Shown: positions 51,388-59,754 of the stretch, piece after piece
How the letters are laid out: each line of letters begins with the position of its first letter
Position numbering within the stretch: position 1 is the stretch's first letter
Source of the DNA: CBFGRV01 sp965651265
GTDB taxonomy: Bacteria > Bacteroidota > Rhodothermia > Rhodothermales > VXPQ01
Direction of reading: 5' to 3'
Length of the DNA stretch: 64,000 nt
Assembly: GCA_965651265.1 (NCBI GenBank)
Contig: CBFGRV010000006.1
Span: 1-64,000, forward strand
The notes under the pieces: generated by a model
Database searches by the model: none
What the model was told of the DNA's origin: nothing
What the model saw: the letters and a program-made list of their open reading frames with translations, nothing else
Program-made: the position numbers and the translations under genes

Positions 51388-51975
51388 ATGCATCACCCTC
51401 AAACAGCAACCGCCGGCGTGGTGGCTCGCCCGACGAGCCTCATGGAACGGCTCAATACGATCTGGCACGAGCGTGCGCTGCAGATCTTCATGGCGATCGT
51501 ACTGGCGCACTGGGCTGAACACCTGGTCCAGGCCTATCAGATTTACGCGTTGAAGATGCCCCTGCCCGAAGCGCGCGGCTTGCTGGGGTACTGGTATCCG
51601 TGGTTGGTGGCGTCGGAGACCCTCCACTACGGCTATGCGCTGGTCATGGTCGTCGTGCTGTGGGTACTTCGGACGGGGTTCACCGGCCGATCCTACACGT
51701 GGTGGATGGTGGCATTCGGCATCCAGTTCTGGCACCACATAGAGCACGCGCTGCTGCAGGCCCAGGTGCTGATCGGAATGAACCTGATGAATGCGCCTGT
51801 GCCGATTAGCATCCTCCAGATATGGATTCGCCGGCCCGAGCTGCACCTGATCTACAATGCGGCAGTATTCTTCCCGATGATCGTGGCGATGTACTACCAC
51901 CTGTTCCCGTCGCCCGAAGAGGAGTCACAGATGCAGTGCAGTTGTGCGATTCGTCCCCGAGCCGCGATGGCGTAG
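51388..51975 (+). CDS. Four-helix membrane protein with two HxxEH motifs
   Basis: A 195-residue inner-membrane protein, family not recognised. Four hydrophobic helices are predicted at about 30-55, 79-96, 104-130 and 151-172. Each carries histidine near or inside the membrane: His41, Glu44, His45 (HWAEH); His80; His116, His117, Glu119, His120 (HHIEH); His153 and His171. The repeated HxxEH suggests binding of two metals or haem, as in membrane di-iron or copper proteins; this is inference. ATG 51442 is an alternative start with 18 fewer residues. The last 32 nt overlap the next gene, and the C-terminus ends CSC, encoded inside that overlap. Confidence 0.7.
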   Translation: MHHPQTATAGVVARPTSLMERLNTIWHERALQIFMAIVLAHWAEHLVQAYQIYALKMPLPEARGLLGYWYPWLVASETLHYGYALVMVVVLWVLRTGFTGRSYTWWMVAFGIQFWHHIEHALLQAQVLIGMNLMNAPVPISILQIWIRRPELHLIYNAAVFFPMIVAMYYHLFPSPEEESQMQCSCAIRPRAAMA

Positions 51976-52372
51976 TACGCGCGCCGGCGCGCGTCGTGCG
52001 CTTCTCCCTTTTACGCTTCTCCTGCTCGCATTTGGAGTCGGCTGCGGAGCGAATGAATCGGCGGACAACGTAGCGGTTGACTGGGAGGTCGCTCCCGATC
52101 CACCCTCGGTGGGACCCGTCGTCGTCGCCGTGGGGTTATCCGGTGTGGACGGGCAGCCGATTCGCGGTGCCTCCGTTCGGCTGGAGGCCACCATGACCCA
52201 TCCCGGGATGGCACCGGCCATTGCGGCGGCCGAGGAAACGGCGCCGGGGCGGTACGAGGCCGGGCTGAGCCTCTCCATGGCCGGCGACTGGCTGTTGATC
52301 GTCCAGGCCGAACTGCCGGATGGCCGGATTCTGCAGCGGCAACACGATTTGCGAGGTGTGTCCGCGCCCTGA
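51944..52372 (+). CDS. FixH/YtkA-like lipoprotein
   Basis: A 142-residue exported protein translated from GTG. After a basic stretch and a hydrophobic core (LLPFTLLLLAFGVGC) there is a lipobox with Cys about 34, so it should be anchored facing the periplasm. The body is a single Ig-like domain with VVVAVGLSGVDGQPIRGASVRLEATMTHPGM, GRYEAGLSLSMAGDWLL and VQAELPDGR, the layout of FixH and YtkA-like domains. MTHPGM could bind copper. It overlaps the upstream gene by 32 nt and precedes the iron-sulfur gene by 40 nt. Confidence 0.7.
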   Translation: MRFVPEPRWRSTRAGARRALLPFTLLLLAFGVGCGANESADNVAVDWEVAPDPPSVGPVVVAVGLSGVDGQPIRGASVRLEATMTHPGMAPAIAAAEETAPGRYEAGLSLSMAGDWLLIVQAELPDGRILQRQHDLRGVSAP

Positions 52373-52412
52373 TGGTCGATTCGGTGAAGCGTGACGGGAA
52401 TTGCGCGGTTTG

Positions 52413-53894
52413 ATGCAGAGCCTCCCCATCATAGGCGACGAAACGGCCGTTCAGACGCGCGGTCGAACGAGGGGCTTCGACGTGCTCGAGCTGCCCGTTG
52501 TGGGGGCCTTCCTCAAGTGGCACGGCTCGCGCCGCACGATGCAGGCCGTGATGCTCGTCGTTGCCGTGGTGATGATCGTGCATGGCTTCCTCGGGCCGCA
52601 ACTCGCCCCGCGGAATCTGGCGACCCTGCTCACCTGGGTGCACTACCGCGGGCTCCTGGTGCTCGCGCTCCTCGTGGCGGGGAATCTCTTCTGCATGGCG
52701 TGTCCGTTCATCCTGGTGCGGGACCTCGCCCGCCGGTTCGCCAGGCCCGTTCTGCACTGGCCGGCGCGGCTGCGGTCGAAGTGGCTCGCCGTTGGGCTAT
52801 TCGTGGCCGTGCTTTTCTCGTACGAATACTTCGACCTCTGGGGCTCGCCACTGTGGACGGCCTGGCTGATCGTGGCCTACTTCGCGGCCGCCCTCCTCAT
52901 CGACTCCTTCTTTACGAACGCTTCCTTCTGCAAGTATGTCTGCCCCGTCGGGCAGTTCAATTTCGTGGGATCGACGGTTTCGCCTCTGGAGGTCTCCGTG
53001 CGCGATCACGACGTGTGCGCCTCGTGTACCACACTCGACTGCATCAAGGGTACGCGAGCGGCGCACGAGCCGTCGCTCGTTCTACAACGAGGGTGCGAGC
53101 TCGCGCTCTTCCAGCCGAAGAAGGAGGGCAACATGGACTGCACCTTCTGCCTGGATTGCGTGTACGCGTGCCCGCACGACAATATCGGCATTCACGCGCG
53201 GCTGCCGGGCAGCGAACTCTTCGGGGATCCACGCCGGTCCGGGGTGGGCCGGTTCTCGCGGCGGCCGGATCTGGCGGCGCTCGCCCTGCTCTTCACGTTC
53301 GGCGCCCTCCTGAATGCTTTCGGGATGGTGAGCCCGGTCTACGCCGTGCAGGAGTGGCTCGCCGGGCTGCTGGGGACGACCTCTGAGTTGCCCGTCCTCG
53401 CCACACTGTTCGCCGTCGCCCTCGTCGTCGAGCCCGCCGTCCTGATCGGCGGTGCCGCCTACGCCACGAAACTCGCGACGGGAACGTCCGACCGGCTGGC
53501 CGGGATCGTCGTGCGCTTCGCCTACGCGCTCATCCCGCTCGGCTTTGGCATCTGGCTCTCGCATTACAGCTTCCATTTTCTGACCGGCATCTGGACGGTC
53601 GTCCCCGTCATCCAACAAATGCTGCTGGACGCGAGCATCACCGTCTTTGGATTACCGGCCTGGCATCTCACGGGCGTCCCGCAGGAGCTCGTGCTTCCAC
53701 TCGAGCTCGGATTTCTCGGCCTGGGCGCCGTGGGAACGCTGCTGACGGCCTACCGTATCGCCGAGCGCGAATATCCGGAGCAAGCCGCCAGGGCTTTCGT
53801 GCCGTGGGCCATTTTGAGCCTGATGCTCCTCGCCGCCGCCGTCTGGTTGCTCTATCAGCCCATGGAAATGCGCGGGACGTTTCTGGGCAGCTGA
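52413..53894 (+). CDS. Membrane-bound polyferredoxin of CcoG/NosR/NapH type
   Basis: A 493-residue inner-membrane electron-transfer protein. Helices at about 45-65 and 75-95 lead to LFCMACP; two more helices precede SFCKYVCP (the membrane CxxxCP motif). Two clusters follow: CASCTTLDC with a distant Cys (RGCEL), and CTFCLDCVYACP. Beyond residue 285 there are five further helices, where CcoG would have a soluble Ig-like end. So it is not a simple CcoG. No cbb3 oxidase, nitrous-oxide reductase or nitrate reductase gene is near. Start ATG 52413 was chosen over TTG 52401. Confidence 0.8.
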   Translation: MQSLPIIGDETAVQTRGRTRGFDVLELPVVGAFLKWHGSRRTMQAVMLVVAVVMIVHGFLGPQLAPRNLATLLTWVHYRGLLVLALLVAGNLFCMACPFILVRDLARRFARPVLHWPARLRSKWLAVGLFVAVLFSYEYFDLWGSPLWTAWLIVAYFAAALLIDSFFTNASFCKYVCPVGQFNFVGSTVSPLEVSVRDHDVCASCTTLDCIKGTRAAHEPSLVLQRGCELALFQPKKEGNMDCTFCLDCVYACPHDNIGIHARLPGSELFGDPRRSGVGRFSRRPDLAALALLFTFGALLNAFGMVSPVYAVQEWLAGLLGTTSELPVLATLFAVALVVEPAVLIGGAAYATKLATGTSDRLAGIVVRFAYALIPLGFGIWLSHYSFHFLTGIWTVVPVIQQMLLDASITVFGLPAWHLTGVPQELVLPLELGFLGLGAVGTLLTAYRIAEREYPEQAARAFVPWAILSLMLLAAAVWLLYQPMEMRGTFLGS

Positions 53895-53941
53895 TCGGCC
53901 TCGTGATTCTGGCCGTTGATTCTTACAGGCACCTACTACTC

Positions 53942-54481
53942 ATGACGAATCGCACGAGCTCGCGGAAAGGCCGTCTTGCCGGCACGATCGCCGTGCTTCT
54001 CCTCGTGCCGTTCCTGCAGGCGCACGAAGGGCCGCCCTTCCCCATCGTGGTCGACCACGAGATCGGGCCCATGCTCGTTTCCGTGTGGACGGACCCCGAC
54101 ATCGGCATCGGCACCTTCTTCGTCGTCTTTGAGGCCGCCGGCGATGCCGTCCTCCCCGACGATCTCGCCGTCCAGATCGGTATCCGGCCGGTATCGGGCC
54201 GGCTCGAGGAGGTGCTGTACCGCGCGGAGCCGCAGCGCGTGCGGAAGGGCGCGCGCTTTTTCACGGAGGTGGAATTCGATCAGGGAGAATGGTGGGATGT
54301 CCGCGTTATCGTGGAGAGCTCGGCGGGCAGCGGTGAGATCCACTCACAGGTCGAGGCGACGCCCGACGGCACCCTGGGACCCATCAGTCTGGTCATCTTT
54401 CTCCTGCCCTTCCTGGCCGTCGGTTTTCTCTGGTTCAAGGCGGTGATGCGAAAGCGCCGGATGAGCGCGGAATCCGCATAG
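53942..54481 (+). CDS. Periplasmic domain protein with C-terminal membrane anchor
   Basis: A 179-residue exported protein. A signal peptide (AGTIAVLLLVPFLQA) is followed at once by HEGPPFPIVVDHEIGPM, with two His near the mature N-terminus. A beta-rich domain (LVSVWTDPDIGIGTFFVVFEA through WWDVRVIVESSAGSG) and one C-terminal helix (SLVIFLLPFLAVGFLWFKAVM) with a basic tail complete it. The plan is that of CopC- or FixH-like periplasmic domains tethered to the membrane. It begins 47 nt after the iron-sulfur gene and closes the four-gene module. Family not recognised. Confidence 0.68.
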   Translation: MTNRTSSRKGRLAGTIAVLLLVPFLQAHEGPPFPIVVDHEIGPMLVSVWTDPDIGIGTFFVVFEAAGDAVLPDDLAVQIGIRPVSGRLEEVLYRAEPQRVRKGARFFTEVEFDQGEWWDVRVIVESSAGSGEIHSQVEATPDGTLGPISLVIFLLPFLAVGFLWFKAVMRKRRMSAESA

Positions 54482-54635
54482 CGAAGAGCAACAATCCTGT
54501 GAGTCGCGCGGACGTTGCAATTCAGAAGGCACCGCGGCATCCCGCCCAAGTTGAGCTGAGGTAGGGCGGCAGGGCTGGCCTGGTCCCGGGCTATGTCGCT
54601 ATCCCCAAGATGCTTCACCAGATACGTGTACTGCC

Positions 54636-55043
54636 ATGATGAATCGGTACTTCTATCGTGTGATGCCCCTCGTGACGCTCGCCGTCTCGGCCGCACTCGC
54701 CCTTCAGCTTTCGGGATGTCTCGCAGCAGGTGCTGCCGCGGGTGCGGCGGTGGGCGGCTGCGCGCTCCTCGATCGGAATGAAGACCAGCGTGTCACCGCC
54801 GCCGAGTTGTCCGACGGCCTCTTCGACGCGTGGGATGCAAATGACGATAACGAACTTTCCCGGCCGGAATTCCAGGAAGGCGTGTCCACCAGCCCGCGCT
54901 ACCAGAGCTGGTCGGTCGAGTTCGGAAATTGGGATTCGAATGCCGACGATATGCTCGCGCGCTCGGAATTCCGTTCCGGCGTGGGCGGCAGCCCCGATAC
55001 GGCGGAGTGGCTGGACGATCAGTGCGACGACCTGGGCCTGTAG
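54636..55043 (+). CDS. EF-hand lipoprotein
   Basis: A 135-residue exported protein. A lipobox LQLSGC gives lipidated Cys28. Three calcium-binding loops of EF-hand type follow: residues 46-57 (DRNEDQRVTAAE), 67-78 (DANDDNELSRPE) and 100-111 (DSNADDMLARSE), each with Asp at positions 1, 3 and 5 or nearly so and Glu at 12. It should sit in the envelope and bind calcium. No partner is evident; it follows the redox module by 154 nt, too far to assume cotranscription. Confidence 0.8.
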   Translation: MMNRYFYRVMPLVTLAVSAALALQLSGCLAAGAAAGAAVGGCALLDRNEDQRVTAAELSDGLFDAWDANDDNELSRPEFQEGVSTSPRYQSWSVEFGNWDSNADDMLARSEFRSGVGGSPDTAEWLDDQCDDLGL

Positions 55044-55331
55044 ACCCACACTACAGATAGTTTCGGCATTACGGATTCTGGATCCGCCGGCCAGAACCCC
55101 GTGCCGGCAGGGCTACCGTCGACAGGCATGGCGGCGGCAGACGCCGTGTGCCGGTGGAACTCCTGTGAATCACCCCGGAGTCCTGCGTGAATCGTGAACC
55201 TCGCGGCCGGTAAGCGGTAAGAGTCGTCCTCGCGCAGGGGTGGAGCGGCTGCCCGCATCGGGGCCGGTTTCGGGGAACCGATTTGTGGACGTGGGACGAG
55301 CCTCCGTCGAACCCTCGCGCAACCTACCGAA

Positions 55332-55402
55332 GGTGACGTGGCCGAGGGGTTAGGCAAAGGTCTGCAAAACCTTGTACGGCGGTTCGAATCCGCCCGTCAC
55401 CT
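55332..55402 (+). tRNA. tRNA-Cys (anticodon GCA)
   Basis: 71 nt. Acceptor arms GGTGACG and CGTCACC pair fully, discriminator T at 55402 (U73 is the identity base of tRNA-Cys). Anticodon loop GTCTGCAAAAC reads GCA; the T-loop is GGTTCGAATCC. CCA is not encoded. Confidence 0.97.
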
Positions 55403-55431
55403 CAACAGGGGAGCGCCTTCGGGCTATGAAT

Positions 55432-55474
55432 AAGCCTCATCCGACGAGCTTCGCGGGTGGGGCTTCATATTTTT
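55432..55474 (+). terminator. Intrinsic terminator after tRNA-Cys
   Basis: AAGCCTCATCC pairs with GGGTGGGGCTT (two G-U pairs) around a short loop, followed by CATATTTTT. It ends the tRNA-Cys transcript 30 nt after the tRNA. Confidence 0.7.
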
Positions 55475-55489
55475 CGCCGTCTTAGAAAG

Positions 55490-56068
55490 TCACTCCTCCC
55501 GGCGGAGGCGGATCAGGTCCACCAGGATGCCGTGGTTGTCGCGGCCGAAGTGCCTCAGGCGAATCCGTGCCTCGGTCGGCTCCGGCACGCCAAAATCACG
55601 CGTGTAAAGCCTGAACTTCTCATTGGCTTCGAGAATGAAGCGTTCCGAAAACGCGGTCCCGATGGTCACGTCCATCGTGTCGGTGGGCCGCCCACGGTTG
55701 TTGCCGGCCAGCCACACCTCGAACAGATAGGTCTCGCCCGGCTCCAGCAGGTAAACTTCCTTGCTCTCGATCGTGCCGGCCCTATTGCAGGTGCCGTCCA
55801 TGTCGATGTAGATCCCGTTGCCTGGCTGGACGTCGAAATGTCCGTTTCCATGCAGGTCGATGCAGCCGTCCACTAAGTTGTATTGCTCCAGGTCGGTCCA
55901 GTTGTTCTGACCGACTCCTCCGTTCTCGTTGTCGAAATCGCTCACGATCAGGATCGTCGCCGGATCGGCGGGCGGGAGCTCGATGCCGACGACCTTTTCT
56001 TTACAGGCCCCCAGTGCGAGAAACGGAAGCAGGAGGAGCGCGATGAGAAATGTCCAGGAGCTTCGCAT
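55490..56068 (-). CDS. Predicted lipoprotein of unknown function
   Basis: A 192-residue exported protein. A signal with lipobox LALGAC gives lipidated Cys22. The mature part starts with a linker and then forms one beta-sandwich-like domain: ILIVSDFDNENGG, LVDGCIDLHGNGHF, VYLLEPGETYLFEVWLAGNN, MDVTIGTAFSERFIL and a final IRLRHFGRDNHGILVDLIRL, resembling carbohydrate-binding or DUF642-like folds in Bacteroidota. Function unknown. The chosen ATG 56068 gives a clean signal; an upstream reading adds 29 unconvincing residues. Divergent from the cyclase gene. Confidence 0.65.
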   Translation of the reverse strand: MRSSWTFLIALLLLPFLALGACKEKVVGIELPPADPATILIVSDFDNENGGVGQNNWTDLEQYNLVDGCIDLHGNGHFDVQPGNGIYIDMDGTCNRAGTIESKEVYLLEPGETYLFEVWLAGNNRGRPTDTMDVTIGTAFSERFILEANEKFRLYTRDFGVPEPTEARIRLRHFGRDNHGILVDLIRLRREE

Positions 56069-56298
56069 AATAACCTCGTCGAAATGCAGAAACCGATTCG
56101 TCCCCCCATCGCATGTCAGAGCGCCGCTCTTAACTAATAGCAAGGACGACGGCAACTTTCAAGCGGTATCGGCATCACCCGTAACGGCCTTTAGCGCATT
56201 CGCAAGCGGCGCGGCTTGCCCCGCCGTATCTTTCCGTGCGAGGCGGCCTCGCACGCCCTACGGATCCGCCACTGCCTAACCCGAGGGATCGGGTCTTC

Positions 56299-59200
56299 AT
56301 GAGCGGCTCAACCATTACCTGTCCCGTCTGCGGAACATCGAACCCCGCGGGCTTCAATTTCTGCGGGAATTGCGGCGCCCGCCTCTCCGCGTCGACCTCC
56401 GGAGGCAGCGCCGAGCGGCGCCAGATCACGGTGATGTTCTGCGATCTGATCGGATCGGTCGCGATGTCGCTCAAGCTCGATCCGGAAGATCTTCGCGACG
56501 TCATCCACCGCTACCAGGAAGCCTGCGTGGCGGCGGTCGAGGCTTTCGGCGGATACGTGGCGCAGTATCTGGGGGATGGGATCATGGCCTACTTCGGCTA
56601 TCCCGTCGTCCACGACGCGGAGGCCGAGCGCGCCGTTCGTGCAGGGCTGGACATCATTGGGCGCGTCGAGGCCCTGAGCATCGAGATCCGCCGGGCCCAC
56701 CAGATCGACGTGTCCGTGCGAGTGGGCATCGACACGGGGCTCGTGGTCGTCGGCGAGGTCGGGAGCGGCACCCGAAAGGAGCACCTGGCACTGGGCGAGA
56801 CGCCGAACAGGGCGGCGCGCCTGCAGACGCTCGCGCCCCCCAATGGACTCGTCGTGAGCGAGGCCACGCAGCGGCTGGTCGCGGACATCTTCGAAACGGA
56901 AGACCTCGGCCCGCAGGCGCTCAAGGGCATCCTCGACACCGAACGTGTCTATCGGATTCTAGGCGACCGGCTTCCGGAAGGCGCCACGGATCTGACCGGT
57001 ATGCCACGGCGCGTGAGCACCGTCGGACGCGAGCCGGAGCTCGAGATCATCCGCGAATGCTGGGCATCCGTCGAGGAGGGCGCGGCCCGCATCGTGATCC
57101 TGCGCGGCGAGCCCGGCATCGGGAAGTCGCACCTGGTGCATCTCTTTCGGCAAGAGCTTGCTGACGACGCTCACACGCGCATCGAGTGCCGCTGCTCCCC
57201 ATTCCTCCAGGGGAGCCCCTTTCATCCCATCGTGGACTGGATGCAGCGCATCTTCAACTTCTATCCGGATCAGTCCGTCGACGAACGGCTCGACATGGTG
57301 GAGTTCGTCTGCCGGCAGAATACGATCACCGACCCCGATGCGCCGCGGCTGCTGGCGGGCCTCCTCTCGCTGCCGGCTGACCTCCGGTATCCGAACCCTG
57401 GCTACAGCGCTTCGCGAATCCGCGAACGAACCCACGAGATCCTCGAAACGTTGCTGCTTCAGATGGCGGACGACTGCCCGCTCGTGTTCGTGCTGGAGGA
57501 CGAGCAGTGGATCGATCCATCCACCAGAGGCTTCCTGGAGCAGTTCGCGGCCGGGGCCGGGGGCCGGCGAATACTCGTGCTGGTGACGTCCCGTGAGCGC
57601 GTGCGGGTTCGCTGGCCCAGCGATCTGCCCGTCACCATCCTCTCGCTCGACAAACTCGACGTCGATCATGTCCGCATGCTGGTCAGGGATCTGGCCGCGC
57701 CGCGTGAGCTCCCGGAATCCGTAGTCGGCCAGATCGTGCAGAAGAGCGACGGCATCCCGCTCTTCGTGCAAGAGTTCACCCGGATGGTGCTGGAGATGCA
57801 TGCCCCCGATGAAGAGGAAGAGACGCCCGTACCCCTCGCATCCGCGGACCTGTCCATCCCCGTGACGCTCCATGACTCGTTGATGGCGCGGCTCGATCGC
57901 CTCCATCCCATCAAGGAAGTTGCGCAGATCTGTTCCGTGATCGGACGCGAGTTCACCTTTGAGCTGGCCCTTGCTGCCTCGCGAATGGGCGAATCAACCC
58001 TGGCAGAGGCCCTGGTCGAGCTCGTCCGGGCGGACGTCCTCGTCGGCGAGGGCCGTCCTCCGCGCAGCCGGTACATGTTCCGGCATGCCCTCATCCAGGA
58101 GGCCGCCTACGAGTCCATGCTCCGCACCCGGCGGGCGGTGTACCACCGGCGCATCGCGCGGTACCTGGCGGAGAAGCGCGAGGAGGAGGAGCTCGATGTG
58201 ATTGCGCATCACCTTTCGCGGGCGGGCGACCTGGAGGGTGCCGCGCGCTACTGGCTCAGGGCCGGAAGGCGGGCTCACGAGCGATGGGCGAATGAGGAGG
58301 CCGTGGATTACTTCACGCGCGGCATGGCGCTGGTCAGAGAGCTCCCCGATTCTCCTGAAAACCGAAAGACGTCCTTCTTCCTGCAGGCCGGGCATGCCGT
58401 CGCCCTGCTGCCCATCCGGGGTTACACACATCCCGGCGTGCTCCTCGCCTTTGAGCGTGCGGCGGAGCTGGCCGACGGCGTCGACGATCCGGCCGCGGCC
58501 ATGCCCGTGGTGCGTGGGCTGTGGTCCTACTACACCGTGCTGGCGGATCACGATCGGGGCGCCGCACTGGCGGAATACCTCGAGGCTCTGGCTCGCAAGT
58601 CGGGACAGCACATCCTTCAGGATGAAGCCATGGCCGCCCGGGCCAGCTCGCTGATCTGGCGCGGAGAAGCCAGGGAGAGCCGAGACTTGTTCGAAACGGC
58701 CTTGGAGGGGCTCCGCGCGATTGCATCGGAGCCTCCGGCTACGCTCGCCTTTCAGCATCCATGCGTCGGTGCGCTATCCTATCTCGCCTTCGCCAACTGG
58801 TATCTGGGCGAGACGGAGGTGGCGATGGAGCGGAGCCGCGAATCCGTGAAGCTCGCGGACGACCTTGACCATCCTTTCAGCCGCGCTTTCGCCTACGTCT
58901 TCGACGCGGCACTCAAAACGTACCTCGGACTGCGAGACGAAGCGCGCAAGAGCGCGGAGCAGTCGTTCGTGATCTCATCCCGCTTCGGTTTTCCGTTCTG
59001 GCTGAACGTCAGCCGCGTGCTGTCGGGATGGGCCATGGCGCCCACCGACGTTGACGAAGCCATCGAACAGATGCGTGGAGGCTTGAATGCTCTACAGAGT
59101 GCGGGCGTGCGGATCTGGACCGCCTATCCCAGCGCACTACTTGCCCAGCTGCTGGGAGATGCGGGGAGGCCGGACGAGGCCCTCGAGCTCCTCGATGCCG

Positions 59201-59505
59201 TCGTCGATCGAAATCGAAGCAACGGGGAAGGCTTCCTCCTACCAGAGATCCTGCGCCTCCGCGCCCGCCAGCTCGATGCACTCGACCGGCATACGGAGGC
59301 GGCGGCCGATCGGAAGGAGGCGGTCCAGCTCGCTCAGCAACAGGGAGCGCGACCCATCCTGCTTCGCGTTCTCATGGATGTCATTCAAACCGAAGACCGG
59401 CCTGATCCCGCCCTCCGAGACCTCCTCCGCACGACGGCGGACGGCTACGATGATCGCCTGAATCTCGCGGACGTCACGGCCGCGCGCCGTCTGCTCGCGA
59501 CGTAG
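56299..59505 (+). CDS. Class III nucleotide cyclase fused to STAND-type ATPase and TPR-like region
   Basis: A 1068-residue cytoplasmic signalling protein. Order: zinc ribbon (Cys8, 11, 22, 25), class III cyclase domain (about 41-200) with metal-binding Asp49 in MFCDLIGS, GDGIMAYFG and the transition-state Asn/Arg in ETPNRAARL, then an AAA/NACHT-like ATPase (Walker A GEPGIGKS, Lys276; Walker B-like LVFVLEDEQWID) and about 400 residues of TPR-like helices. Such proteins are common in actinobacteria and some alphaproteobacteria. It may make cyclic AMP or GMP when the ATPase is switched, but activity is not certain. Confidence 0.85.
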   Translation: MSGSTITCPVCGTSNPAGFNFCGNCGARLSASTSGGSAERRQITVMFCDLIGSVAMSLKLDPEDLRDVIHRYQEACVAAVEAFGGYVAQYLGDGIMAYFGYPVVHDAEAERAVRAGLDIIGRVEALSIEIRRAHQIDVSVRVGIDTGLVVVGEVGSGTRKEHLALGETPNRAARLQTLAPPNGLVVSEATQRLVADIFETEDLGPQALKGILDTERVYRILGDRLPEGATDLTGMPRRVSTVGREPELEIIRECWASVEEGAARIVILRGEPGIGKSHLVHLFRQELADDAHTRIECRCSPFLQGSPFHPIVDWMQRIFNFYPDQSVDERLDMVEFVCRQNTITDPDAPRLLAGLLSLPADLRYPNPGYSASRIRERTHEILETLLLQMADDCPLVFVLEDEQWIDPSTRGFLEQFAAGAGGRRILVLVTSRERVRVRWPSDLPVTILSLDKLDVDHVRMLVRDLAAPRELPESVVGQIVQKSDGIPLFVQEFTRMVLEMHAPDEEEETPVPLASADLSIPVTLHDSLMARLDRLHPIKEVAQICSVIGREFTFELALAASRMGESTLAEALVELVRADVLVGEGRPPRSRYMFRHALIQEAAYESMLRTRRAVYHRRIARYLAEKREEEELDVIAHHLSRAGDLEGAARYWLRAGRRAHERWANEEAVDYFTRGMALVRELPDSPENRKTSFFLQAGHAVALLPIRGYTHPGVLLAFERAAELADGVDDPAAAMPVVRGLWSYYTVLADHDRGAALAEYLEALARKSGQHILQDEAMAARASSLIWRGEARESRDLFETALEGLRAIASEPPATLAFQHPCVGALSYLAFANWYLGETEVAMERSRESVKLADDLDHPFSRAFAYVFDAALKTYLGLRDEARKSAEQSFVISSRFGFPFWLNVSRVLSGWAMAPTDVDEAIEQMRGGLNALQSAGVRIWTAYPSALLAQLLGDAGRPDEALELLDAVVDRNRSNGEGFLLPEILRLRARQLDALDRHTEAAADRKEAVQLAQQQGARPILLRVLMDVIQTEDRPDPALRDLLRTTADGYDDRLNLADVTAARRLLAT

Positions 59506-59718
59506 CTATTCGTCCTCGACGGTAAAGCCGATCTTGACGGTCACCTGCCAGTGAGCCACCTTCCCATCTTGGATGTGCCCTCGCGTGGAGAGCACTTCGA
59601 ACCACCGCATGTTGTGCACGGTCTTGCCGGCTCGCGCGAGCGCGGTTTCCACGGCATGCTCGATACTCTGCGTCGACGATCCGGTCAGCTCGATGATCTT
59701 GTATACGTGATCGCTCAT
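59506..59718 (-). CDS. Dodecin family flavin-binding protein
   Basis: A 70-residue protein that should assemble as a hollow dodecamer storing flavin. SDHVYKIIELTGSS, IEHAVETALARAGKTVHNMRWFEV and HWQVTVKIGF are the dodecin core, with Trp42 placed to stack on isoalloxazine. The start at 59718 gives the usual N-terminus and has AAGG 9 nt upstream; an upstream ATG adds 3 residues. Its stop codon abuts the stop of the cyclase gene with no base between (TAG then CTA on the plus strand). Confidence 0.92.
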   Translation of the reverse strand: MSDHVYKIIELTGSSTQSIEHAVETALARAGKTVHNMRWFEVLSTRGHIQDGKVAHWQVTVKIGFTVEDE

Positions 59719-59754
59719 CGTCTCCATCCTTCTTAGGCCTCGGGTGATTATGTA

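Noticed and set aside
52413..53894. cbb3 oxidase assembly (ccoG) operon
   Set aside because: No ccoNOP, ccoI or ccoS in the window, and the C-terminal half is membrane helices rather than the soluble CcoG tail.
55044..55331. A further tRNA or small stable RNA before tRNA-Cys
   Set aside because: No T-loop pattern, no acceptor pairing and no RNase P, tmRNA or 6S landmark was found.
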